From an uncultured bacterium (GTDB lineage: Bacteria > Verrucomicrobiota > Verrucomicrobiia > CAIQCK01): a stretch of DNA of 64,000 nt. A model generated the notes under the pieces. It was not told the DNA's origin. It was given only the letters and a program-made list of their open reading frames with translations, and did not search any database. Within the stretch, counting starts at the first letter, position 1, and the number at the start of each line of letters is the position of its first letter. Shown piece after piece: positions 36,208 through 44,482 of the stretch. A program made the position numbers and the translations under genes. The stretch lies in contig CAIQCK010000055.1 of the NCBI GenBank assembly GCA_903870275.1, positions 1 through 64,000 on the forward strand. Reading direction: 5' to 3'.

Positions 36208-39200
36208 TCACTCCAGCGTCGGCTTGGCAATGCCGCCGCGGAGCTGGACGAGGCCGCCTTCCTTTTCATAGACGCCGTAGAACGGCGACGTGGAGTCGAG
36301 CCAGACGGCGATGCGATGCAGTTCCTCCGGCGAGAGCTTCACGTCGTGGTGACCGTTCACCAGCAGCGGGTAAAGCTTCGACGCCCGCGCGCCGAACTGG
36401 CCGGGGATGGTGTGATACGACCGCTCGTCGCTGAAGTCGCGCCCACCGTAATCGTAGAAGCCGTATTTTTCCGTGAGGCTCAGGTAGGAGGCGTAGTAGG
36501 TGCCGTCGCTCCACCAGTGGTTGAGTTTGATCTGCACCAGTTCCGCGTCGAGCCGCGGCGCCTTGTCGGGATTCCTCTGGTGGCAGGCGACGCAGTGCTG
36601 GTTCAGCACCGGTTGGACGAGGCGCGGATAGCTGAATGGGTTGGTGCCGTCCACGTCGGGCTGGAGCCGCGACGGCGCGCGCAGCAAGGCCAGCGGCTTG
36701 CTCTGCGCCGCGAGCGGCGCGCGGGGCCTCGGCTCGTGGCAACCCTGGCAGGTGCGCTGTTCGCCGGGCTGCACGTGCGTCGCCGAACGCATGGATTGCA
36801 CCGCCAGCCCGTTTTCGTCGAGCGCCTGGAAAAAAAGCTCCTTGCGCGCGGGCACGGTGAAATACGCGCTGCCGTCGGCCTCGACGGGCGCGGTGCCGAG
36901 AACCTTGCGCGCCACGTTCACCGAGAGCGTGAATGGAATCTGCAAGCCCGTCGAGTGCGGCAGCGCCTGCGAGCCGAGCGTCTGCGGCAGGACTTGATAG
37001 ACGCGCAGCGCCTTGATCTTCGTGCCGGCCGGCCACGGCTTGAAGCTGTTATAGACATCGAGCACCGCCATCGTCCCCTCGGCGGCCTGGCCCGCGGCGA
37101 ATTGTTTGGCCGGCTCGCTGATCACCGGCGGCCGCAGGCGCGGCGCGAGCGGCATGGGTTTGTGGCAGCCGATTTCCGGATCGCGATAGATCAGTTCCTT
37201 GTTGCCGAAACTGTCCAGCAGATAGATGCCGTAGTCGCCGCTGCCGACCGGGCCGCCCGACGCCTGTGTGCCGGCGAGGGCGTCAAAGACGCAGAGGTGA
37301 TAATCCTCGCTGAGCGGCCACGCCTCGCCGTAGCTGACGGTGCCGCCCTGGCTTTCGGGGAAGGCGGTCTCCGGCGTCAGGCGCTTGACCGGCCCCATCG
37401 CGTCGTCGTCCTGCGCGCGCGGGTCCACGATGACCAGCGAACCAAACGATTGCCCGTGATGCGGCGCGGCGGTGGCGACGTACCGCGGCGAGCCGGGAAT
37501 CGCGCGCACGTTTAGCTCCATGTCGGGCCGTTTGGGGCGGAACGAGTAGTTGCCGTGAATGGCGCGCGGGTCGCGGCCGTCGGGCGTCGTGGTCCACGGC
37601 ATGTGCGCGACGACGCCGTGGCGGTCCACATAATCCCACCGGGTCCAGACGATCAACCCGTCGTGCGCAACGCTCGGATGCCACTCGTTGGTCTCGTGCG
37701 GCGACAGGCAGCGGATATCGCTGCCGTCGGCGGCCATGTCGTGCAGCGTGTAGGTCGGGCAGATGCGCCCGCAACGCAGATAGCCGCCGCGCCGCTCGCT
37801 GATGAACGCGATGCGCCCGCTCGGCATCCAGCACGGATCGAACTCGTTCCAGGTCCCGTCGGTGAGCTGCTCCAGCCGCGAGCCGTCCGCGTTGGCCTTG
37901 AAGACGTGGTAGCAGCGGCCCTCGTCCCAGTGGCCGCGGCTCGGGTCGGTATGCTCGCGATGCCCGCGTTCGCCGCGGCACTCGACGTAGGCGAAGGCGA
38001 TCTGTTTGCCGTCGAAGGACACGTCCGGCGACAGGAACGAACCGCCCTCAGTTTCGTCGCCGCTGAGATTGCCAAGACCGTCGAAGCTGAGTTTGTAATC
38101 GCGGTTCGGCCCGCCGCCGAGCTTCTGGCCCTTGAGCCGGCCGCGCTCGACGGCCTGGCTCGCGAGCAGGTCGCGCGCGGCGGCGTCGGGACTGAACGGC
38201 CGCTCCAGCACGCAGACCGCGCCGCCGGGCCGCGCCGCGATGCCGTAGTATTGGTCGCACATGTGGTTGTAGATGGCGGGGTGATGCTTGATGAAGAGCA
38301 GTTTGTCGAACGTGAGCAGCGGATTGCTGAACGCGACCTGCCGCCGCAACCGGCAGGTGTCGGCAAAGAGAACGTAGCGCGCCTCGGCGTTGGAGGGTGC
38401 GATGGCGGCGTTGGCCGAACGCAGCGCGGCGAGCGATGACTCGAATTGAGGAAGTTTCAGGTCCGCCAGCAACGCCGCCGTCCGCCGCAGCACGATGTCA
38501 GCCGGATCGCGGTTGCCCGGCAGCACCAGCGACTCCTGCCGGAACGTTTCCGGCGCGACGGCGTCGAAATGCGCGCGGTTGCCGAGGTCGCGTTGCAACG
38601 CCGCGAACTGCTGTTCCCATTCCTGCTCCAGCCTGACGCGCGACCACGTGCCGAGAAACCCGTCCATGCCGCGCACCGCCAGCAGCAACGAGCGCCGGAA
38701 CGCGCGCACCTCGGTGTAGAGCGCCGGCAACTGCTCCAACGCCTTCGCGTCCTGCTTCAGCATACCGGCGATGATGGCGTTCCATTTCGGCTCCGCTTCC
38801 GCGAGCCGCTTTTTCAGCGCGTCGCCGGAAAAACGCTCCGGCATGGCCGCGGCAAGTGTCTCGATGGTTGAGCGCAGTCCGGCGATGTCCCCGACATGAA
38901 TAGCCGGCCCGGCGTCAGCGCATTGTCCGGCGCGCTGCTTCAACGCCGTCCAGCGTGCGTCTCCAAACGCCGCCTTGGCCCGCATCAACTCCGCGGCCTG
39001 TCCTTCGAGCGCCTGCCGCAGTTCGCCCAGCCAGATCCGGCGCGTGACCGTGACGACCTCATCGAAGCGGTTGGCGCTGTCGCACAGGTTGAGCCAGCGC
39101 GGATCGTCCGGCCCCGCCTTCGCGCGCTGCAATTCCGCCACCTCGCCATCCAGAATGCCGGCGTATTCGCCGAGCCGTTTTGTGACCAGACCCAGAACCC

Positions 39201-39552
39201 ATTGCTCGAAACCGATGCTGTGCGATTGCAGGAACCAATCGAGATGGCGGTTGCGAGGCAGTTCCCTCGCGAACCACCCGCACTGCGCCGGCCAATCCTT
39301 CGCGATCAGCGCCCAGAGCCGCGGCACCGGCGTGGCGGTGAGCTGGGCTTCCTTCGGTTTGGCTTCCTTGATCCACGCGGCGCAGTTGGCGCGCGTGGCG
39401 ATCATCGTCTCGGCCCACGTCGCTTTCTTCGCGTAGGCTTGTTTGGGGTCGAGCGTCTGGGTTGCAGCCGCGTTGACGCCGGCGGCCGTGACCAGTGCCA
39501 CCGTGAGGGCGATCAACGCCGTTTGGCGTGACAGCAATGCGTGGTTCTTCAT
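36208..39552 (-). CDS. HzsA-like secreted cytochrome c protein, copy 1
   Basis: 1114 aa, start fixed by GGAG seven bases upstream of ATG 39552, signal peptide ending TAAGVNAAA. The N-terminal third is helical. The middle has the block LLFIKHHPAIYNHMCDQYYG, SGDETEGGSFLSPD, beta-propeller-like TolB-type strands (QLTDGTWNEFDPCWMPSG, AFISERRGGYLRCGRICP) and DTNEWHPS-type repeats. The C-terminal part carries two c-type haem motifs, CQGCH and CVACH. This is the family annotated in Planctomycetes and Verrucomicrobia as related to hydrazine synthase subunit alpha. True anammox function is not implied; no other hydrazine synthase subunit is present. A paralogue begins at 61494. Confidence 0.85.
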   Translation of the reverse strand: MKNHALLSRQTALIALTVALVTAAGVNAAATQTLDPKQAYAKKATWAETMIATRANCAAWIKEAKPKEAQLTATPVPRLWALIAKDWPAQCGWFARELPRNRHLDWFLQSHSIGFEQWVLGLVTKRLGEYAGILDGEVAELQRAKAGPDDPRWLNLCDSANRFDEVVTVTRRIWLGELRQALEGQAAELMRAKAAFGDARWTALKQRAGQCADAGPAIHVGDIAGLRSTIETLAAAMPERFSGDALKKRLAEAEPKWNAIIAGMLKQDAKALEQLPALYTEVRAFRRSLLLAVRGMDGFLGTWSRVRLEQEWEQQFAALQRDLGNRAHFDAVAPETFRQESLVLPGNRDPADIVLRRTAALLADLKLPQFESSLAALRSANAAIAPSNAEARYVLFADTCRLRRQVAFSNPLLTFDKLLFIKHHPAIYNHMCDQYYGIAARPGGAVCVLERPFSPDAAARDLLASQAVERGRLKGQKLGGGPNRDYKLSFDGLGNLSGDETEGGSFLSPDVSFDGKQIAFAYVECRGERGHREHTDPSRGHWDEGRCYHVFKANADGSRLEQLTDGTWNEFDPCWMPSGRIAFISERRGGYLRCGRICPTYTLHDMAADGSDIRCLSPHETNEWHPSVAHDGLIVWTRWDYVDRHGVVAHMPWTTTPDGRDPRAIHGNYSFRPKRPDMELNVRAIPGSPRYVATAAPHHGQSFGSLVIVDPRAQDDDAMGPVKRLTPETAFPESQGGTVSYGEAWPLSEDYHLCVFDALAGTQASGGPVGSGDYGIYLLDSFGNKELIYRDPEIGCHKPMPLAPRLRPPVISEPAKQFAAGQAAEGTMAVLDVYNSFKPWPAGTKIKALRVYQVLPQTLGSQALPHSTGLQIPFTLSVNVARKVLGTAPVEADGSAYFTVPARKELFFQALDENGLAVQSMRSATHVQPGEQRTCQGCHEPRPRAPLAAQSKPLALLRAPSRLQPDVDGTNPFSYPRLVQPVLNQHCVACHQRNPDKAPRLDAELVQIKLNHWWSDGTYYASYLSLTEKYGFYDYGGRDFSDERSYHTIPGQFGARASKLYPLLVNGHHDVKLSPEELHRIAVWLDSTSPFYGVYEKEGGLVQLRGGIAKPTLE

Positions 39553-39656
39553 AAGGAACTCCAGTTGCGGCGCGCGTCTCGTTGGACGGCAGTGTAGCCG
39601 CTGGCTCAGCCTTGCCAAGAGCAGAATCGCCGCCCTGCTGCCACGGCAGCATCTCA

Positions 39657-39930
39657 AGGGCGTGTTGCACAAATGGTTCCAGCCGCGGAGCGGCGTTAGA
39701 TAATAGCCCACGGCGTGAGCCGTGGGTTTCGTGACGCAAAACGAAAGCCCCGGCAGGGGCGAAAGAAATCATACATCGGTGCGCGCTTTCTGCCGCCCCT
39801 AACGGGGCTTATGTTTTTCGAGCTACATTCCCACGGCTTGCGCCGTGGGCTATTATCTGGCGCGCCTCCGGCGCTCTCCTCTAGAACTGGCTTGTTTTTG
39901 AGCAAACAGAACATTTGGGTAACACGCCCT
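39657..39930. mobile_element. MITE-like element, copy 2 (274 bp)
   Basis: Reverse-complement copy of 20694-20968. Its ends AGGGCGTGTTGCACAAA (39657-39673) and TTTGGGTAACACGCCCT (39914-39930) are inverted repeats with two mismatches. The internal hairpins GCCCACGGCGTGAGCCGTGGG and AGCCCCGGCAGGGGCG are conserved. The surrounding 39553-40010 gap contains no gene that I can support. Confidence 0.8.
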
Positions 39931-40010
39931 CAACTACCGGACCAGTTGAAGCAACGGACTTGGAAATCCGTTTACCCAACCCTTTCAAATTCTGAAATGC
40001 GCCGCGCCGC

Positions 40011-42128
40011 TCACTTCTCTCTTGTGAGCGACATGCGGAAGTCTATGAAACGCGGCGGCGGGAAATCGCGCCGGACGCGCTCGCGAAGTTTGTCGTCCAC
40101 GGGGATTTTTTCGGCGGCGGCGATGCGCTTCTCCTGCCATGCGAACCACAGGTCGGTCAGCGAGACCTCGCCTTCGCGGATCGTGGCGAAATCGTAGCTG
40201 AAGACACGCTCGACGCCTTCGAGCCGGCCGGTCTCAATGGCAGCCTTGGCCCAGAGCAGCAGCACGCGCTCATGGGCGCGCACGCCGGCGGGGAGTGTGG
40301 CAACGAGATCATACGCGTCGGCAAACCGCTCGGCCCGTATGAGCGTCTGCAAATACTCGATCGCCAGCGGCGCAATCGGCGGGCCTGCCTGCCACGCCTG
40401 CCGCATCAGTTCGCAGGCTTTCGTCTTGTCGCCGCGGCGTTCGGCGAGCACGGCGAGATTGCGAAGCGTCCAGCCCGTTGGCTGGCACTTGAGCGACGCC
40501 TGCCACGCCTTCTCCGCGCCGTCGAGATCGAGCGCCTCCATCCGCAGGTTGCCCAGGTGCCACCATGTCAGCCAGTGGCCGTTTTGGGTTTTCTGCAGCA
40601 GCGGCTGCCAATCCGGCTGCGTCATCAACGCACCCGGCTCCTCGCAAGGACCGCGCTCGGGCAGTGTCTTTGTCTCAAGCAGTGCGAGCCACGGCGCCTG
40701 GTCCGCGCCGAGCGATTCCGGCGGAAACGGCAGTTCGGCGGGAATCGGGTCCGGCAATCCCTGCGCGGCGCAACGGCGGCGTTCCAGCGCCGCCCAGCCC
40801 GAGCCGAGCCGCAGCGACCGCTCCGGCGCGCGCGTCGTCACGGCGGCGAACTTCGCGTCGAGCTGCTCCACGCGCGCGCGGGGCAGAATCTTTTCGAGCG
40901 CTTCGTCGGCGGCCTGCCACGCGCGCTGCCAGTTGTCGCCGTGGACGCGCTTCGCGTCGGCTTCCAGCAGCCCGAACGCCTCGGTCCAGCACCACGTCTC
41001 GCGCGCCGGCATCGGGACGCTCTCCATCTGCGTCCGCGCGAGGCCGGCCTGGATTTCGATGTAGGCTTCGCCGGGCTGCGACAAAAATTCCTGCCAGCGC
41101 CGGCCGCCCTGGCTCATGCCCCACGCGAAAAGTTTTCGGCCGCGCAAACGGTCGGTGGACGTTTCAAACAGGCCGCGTCCCTCGCCGTCGAGCGCCGTGA
41201 TCCAGCGCCGCTGCGTCGCCGGAATCCGCGAGAAAAGATCGTAGGCGCGTGGCGATTGCATCGAATAGGTCTGGTCGCGGTCGTCCCACCGCGGCAGCGT
41301 CATCACCGCCAGACCGCCTTCGTAACGGTGCGTGATGACCGTGTCCGTCGGCGTCAGCGCGCGCACGTCCTTGCGCTCCGGCACGGCGATGTTGGTCCAC
41401 CAATACATCGGTATCTCGCGGTCGTGCGGATTCATCAGCCGCACCCGCGCGAACAGGAACGGCGAGCCGGGCGGCAGATGAAAATCAATCTGCCACGGAA
41501 AGCAGCGCACGCGGTCCCATTCGTAGAGCCGCAGCACCGGCTCGCCCTCCGTGCCGCGCACTTCGGCGGCGAAGACCGGCGAGCACGTCATATAATGATG
41601 GCCGCGCAACGTCGTGTTCCACTCGATGCCGCCGCTGAACCACGCGTTGCGCAGGGCGAGGTTGGCCGGCTGGAACACCGGGTTGCGCGTCAGCAGTTCG
41701 CGTTGATCGGGCTTGTGGACCAGCGAGACGAGCCGCCCGCCGAACTGCGGCAGAAACGTCGCGCGCAAGCATTCGTTCTCCAACACGAGCGATTCGAACG
41801 CGCGCGGCTTCTTCTCGCGGTTGTAGCCGTCTTGCATCCGGTGAGGCAGGCAACGCCACATCGTGCGCCAGCCGAGGTAGCGACGATCGTCCTTCGGCAT
41901 CGCCGGGTCGAGCTTTGGCACGTCGTCTTCCTTGTCGCCGCGAAACATCGGCAGCGGATTCTCCGCCCCGACATCGGCGGCGGGCAGCGTGTAAGGCTCG
42001 ACCCGGAGCGTGGTCGCGGCGAAGGCTGAGAGAGAAGTCATGAGGAATGCGGATGCAATGACAACAACAAGCCGGCGGTCATAGATCGCCGCTACAGACT
42101 GTTTGCAGTTTCGGATTTGAAGTTTCAT
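40011..42128 (-). CDS. DUF5107-like exported protein with TPR-like C-terminus
   Basis: 705 aa; ATG 42128 is preceded by GGAGG at ideal spacing. The signal peptide includes SVAAIYDRRL, encoded by half of a dispersed repeat (42070-42098). The N-terminal two thirds form a galactose-mutarotase-like beta domain (FLPQFGGRLVSLVHKPDQRE, WFSGGIEWNTTLRGH, YWWTNIAVPE), as in DUF5107 proteins. The C-terminal ~250 residues are helical repeats resembling TPRs (WWHLGNLRMEALDLDGAEKAW, GWTLRNLAVLAERRGDKTKA). The family is linked to carbohydrate metabolism, but the substrate is unknown. It is the last gene of a probable six-gene operon headed at 49701. Confidence 0.75.
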   Translation of the reverse strand: MKLQIRNCKQSVAAIYDRRLVVVIASAFLMTSLSAFAATTLRVEPYTLPAADVGAENPLPMFRGDKEDDVPKLDPAMPKDDRRYLGWRTMWRCLPHRMQDGYNREKKPRAFESLVLENECLRATFLPQFGGRLVSLVHKPDQRELLTRNPVFQPANLALRNAWFSGGIEWNTTLRGHHYMTCSPVFAAEVRGTEGEPVLRLYEWDRVRCFPWQIDFHLPPGSPFLFARVRLMNPHDREIPMYWWTNIAVPERKDVRALTPTDTVITHRYEGGLAVMTLPRWDDRDQTYSMQSPRAYDLFSRIPATQRRWITALDGEGRGLFETSTDRLRGRKLFAWGMSQGGRRWQEFLSQPGEAYIEIQAGLARTQMESVPMPARETWCWTEAFGLLEADAKRVHGDNWQRAWQAADEALEKILPRARVEQLDAKFAAVTTRAPERSLRLGSGWAALERRRCAAQGLPDPIPAELPFPPESLGADQAPWLALLETKTLPERGPCEEPGALMTQPDWQPLLQKTQNGHWLTWWHLGNLRMEALDLDGAEKAWQASLKCQPTGWTLRNLAVLAERRGDKTKACELMRQAWQAGPPIAPLAIEYLQTLIRAERFADAYDLVATLPAGVRAHERVLLLWAKAAIETGRLEGVERVFSYDFATIREGEVSLTDLWFAWQEKRIAAAEKIPVDDKLRERVRRDFPPPRFIDFRMSLTREK
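42070..42098. repeat. Half-copy of a dispersed hairpin repeat in a signal-peptide region
   Basis: CCGGCGGTCATAGATCGCCG followed by CTACAG is close to one arm of the repeat at 1237-1306. Translated on the minus strand it gives SVAAIYDRR within the signal peptide of the gene above, just before the hydrophobic core VVVIASAFLM. Confidence 0.7.
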
Positions 42129-42192
42129 CGCGCCTCCTTCGTTTGCCTTGCCAGCCGTCGCACGCTCCAATTCTTGAGCCGCACGGTGGCAT

Positions 42193-43776
42193 TTACAAGC
42201 CTGCCCTTTGTTCGATCACGACGTTGTATCTGCAATGGTCGGCTGTGAATTGCAAGTAGAACTGCCCCGTCGCATGGACAAGCGTCGTGTTCGTGCCGCT
42301 TCCATGCGAGTTCTCATTTTTAAGAGAAATGGAAAAGGCCTTGCCCGGCTGGTAAACGGTAACGTCAAAAAACACGAGGCTATTACTGTTGGGGATTCTT
42401 GAACCGGGAACTGGGTTGCTGAACGCAGTTGTCCAACGAATACGCCAGGGTGACGTTGGAACTGAAAATATCTCTGTCGTTTTGTTGCCTGTCCCTTGCC
42501 ACTGCTTGGCAACCACCCATTTCTCATCCAAGTCCCGTGTCGCTATGGTCGAACTGACTTCCAGCGCCAGACCTATTAACGTTGTGTGATAGACCCTGCT
42601 GTCTTTGCCCTGCACCATGCGCATCGTTAGATTGTGCTGCACGGCGGCCACCGCGCCTGGGCTGCCCCACGAACCGTCAGGATCCTGATTCTTCACCAGT
42701 TGGTCGCACAGCCGCGTATTCCACTCGCACCAGTGGTCGCCGGCATGAAAGAGAGCCTGCGTGATGTAATACCATGCGTAGGTGGAGTTGGCGTTGGCGG
42801 AGTGGAAGTTGGTCTCGGCTGAGAGCAGACACGGCAGCGTTTCTTTTACTTCGGCGTCGTCGCCGTCACCGAGCAGTAGCAGGCACAACACGCCGCCGCC
42901 GTCCATGGCGTTGCTGCGCCTGTCGTTGGGCACGGCGTAGCCGAAACCTTGGCAGCGAACGTAGACGGTGTGAAACCACAAGCGGGAACGGTGCAACGTG
43001 TCGTCAAGACCTGGAATCGCCAGCCCGGTGTTCTTGGCGGCGACGAGCGCCTGCACGTTCCAAGCGCTGATGGAGCTGTCGCCGCTGGGACGTTTCGCGG
43101 AGCCGGGGCCGGTGTTGTAATCGTAGTCCCACGAGCCGTCGGGCCGCTGGGCGTTGATGATGAGCGCAACGGCGGCTTCGCAAGCCGGCTTCAACGGCGC
43201 GTAATGTGTCAGCGCGTAGTATTCGCACATCGCGCAGGTTGCTATCGGATGCTGGTATTCAAAACGGGCTCCACGCTGGATCGCCAACGAACGTCTTGAC
43301 AGGAAGTCGAGGGCTTCCTTGATGGTTTGCCCGAACTCATGGCATTCCTGTGTCTCGCCGTGACCCAAGTACGCCAGCAACGCCAAGCCGGTCATGGCGA
43401 CTTTGTATCGGTCACCCCACGATCCCATCTCTGCCCGGCCAGTGTTTTGGTTATTCTGAAGCCAGCGCAACGCTTTTATTACGGCGGCTTCGCTGGCGTC
43501 AAAGCCGCCGTGGGTCGGTACTGTGAGACCGCGAGGCGTGGTGGGCGCTTGGTCTGCCTGCGGCGCGACCTCTACGCGCTTGTTGAGATTGCGGTCGGGC
43601 GGAGCCGGGATGTTCTCGGAACCAACGCGCTTGAGTTCCCCGGCGTAGCCCAAAAACGTCAGCAAAGTCGCGTGGATCACGATGGCCGCCATGCAGGTTC
43701 GCGCGCGCCACTTTGAACCGGGTTTCTGCGCGGTGAGGAAATACACTGGCGGTCTTTCCACGTGGTTCATCCTCAT
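42193..43776 (-). CDS. Terpene-cyclase-fold (alpha/alpha toroid) membrane-anchored protein
   Basis: 527 aa. One N-terminal TM helix (TCMAAIVIHATLLTFLGYA) and a linker precede a prenyltransferase/squalene-cyclase repeat domain with QW-type motifs: LRWLQNNQNTGRAEMGSWGD, NAQRPDGSWDYDYN and VKNQDPDGSWGSPG. The DxDD protonation motif of squalene-hopene cyclase is not seen, so cyclase activity is doubtful; this fold is also used for protein binding. The last ~110 residues are beta-rich. It follows the response regulator by 15 bp and precedes the DUF5107-like gene by 64 bp, so it is probably controlled with the two-component system. Confidence 0.75.
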   Translation of the reverse strand: MRMNHVERPPVYFLTAQKPGSKWRARTCMAAIVIHATLLTFLGYAGELKRVGSENIPAPPDRNLNKRVEVAPQADQAPTTPRGLTVPTHGGFDASEAAVIKALRWLQNNQNTGRAEMGSWGDRYKVAMTGLALLAYLGHGETQECHEFGQTIKEALDFLSRRSLAIQRGARFEYQHPIATCAMCEYYALTHYAPLKPACEAAVALIINAQRPDGSWDYDYNTGPGSAKRPSGDSSISAWNVQALVAAKNTGLAIPGLDDTLHRSRLWFHTVYVRCQGFGYAVPNDRRSNAMDGGGVLCLLLLGDGDDAEVKETLPCLLSAETNFHSANANSTYAWYYITQALFHAGDHWCEWNTRLCDQLVKNQDPDGSWGSPGAVAAVQHNLTMRMVQGKDSRVYHTTLIGLALEVSSTIATRDLDEKWVVAKQWQGTGNKTTEIFSVPTSPWRIRWTTAFSNPVPGSRIPNSNSLVFFDVTVYQPGKAFSISLKNENSHGSGTNTTLVHATGQFYLQFTADHCRYNVVIEQRAGL

Positions 43777-43791
43777 CTGCTTTCTTGCTCT

Positions 43792-44481
43792 CTATACTCC
43801 TCCCTGAGGACGGAAACGATAGCCGACGCCGCGGACGGTTTCGATGATCTGGGGTTCAGCGGGGTCACGCTCGATTTTCTTGCGGAGCATGGCGATGTGC
43901 TGGTCCAGCGTGCGCGAATCGGGGAAATACTCGATGTCCCAGCAGCGGTCGAGAAAGGTGTCGCGCGTCACAGGGCGGCCGGCGCATTCGTGCAACAGCG
44001 CCAGCATCGCGGCCTCACGCGGCGTCAGTTCGATCTCGACGCCGGCCCGTTCGGCGCGCAGTTCATCGGGCCAAACCGTCAGGTCGTGCATTTGCAGGCT
44101 GCGGTGCGCCGAGGCCGCCGCGCGCGTGCGGCGCAATGCGGCGCGGATGCGGGCCATGACCTCGGCGCGCGTGAACGGCTTGCGAATGAAATCGTCCGCG
44201 CCGAGTTCCAAGCCGACCACGATGTCCACCTCCTCGTTTTTCGCGGAGAGAAACAGGATGGGCGTGGCGGCGTCGCTCGCGCGAATGCGACGGCAGACTT
44301 CGTAGCCGTCCACACCGGGCATCATGATGTCGAGACAAACAAGGTCGGGGCGGTGGTTTTCAAAAAGCTGGAGGGCCTGCTGGCCGTTCGCCGCCGCGAA
44401 GGTCTGGAAGCCTTCGGCGCGAACGCACGCCACGAGCGTGTCGAGCGTGATCGGGTCGTCTTCGGCGATGAGGACTTTCAT
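43792..44481 (-). CDS. OmpR-family response regulator
   Basis: 229 aa. The receiver domain has the acidic pair EDD (residues 7-9), the phospho-acceptor Asp51 in LVCLDIMMPG, and the conserved Lys in DDFIRKPF. The C-terminal winged helix (LTPREAAMLALLHE, RTLDQHIAMLRKKIE, IIETVRGVGYRFRP) binds DNA. The start lies one base after the stop of the histidine kinase gene, so the pair is translationally coupled. Its targets are unknown; the upstream duplicated secretin-like genes and downstream toroid protein are the obvious candidates. Confidence 0.95.
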   Translation of the reverse strand: MKVLIAEDDPITLDTLVACVRAEGFQTFAAANGQQALQLFENHRPDLVCLDIMMPGVDGYEVCRRIRASDAATPILFLSAKNEEVDIVVGLELGADDFIRKPFTRAEVMARIRAALRRTRAAASAHRSLQMHDLTVWPDELRAERAGVEIELTPREAAMLALLHECAGRPVTRDTFLDRCWDIEYFPDSRTLDQHIAMLRKKIERDPAEPQIIETVRGVGYRFRPQGGV

Positions 44482-44482
44482 G

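Noticed and set aside
36208..39552. Hydrazine synthase and anammox metabolism
   Set aside because: Only the alpha-subunit-like family is present, without beta/gamma subunits or hydrazine dehydrogenase, and the family is widespread in non-anammox bacteria.
42193..43776. Squalene-hopene cyclase
   Set aside because: QW-type repeats are present but the DxDD catalytic motif is not seen, the protein is shorter than the enzyme, and no hopanoid biosynthesis gene is adjacent.
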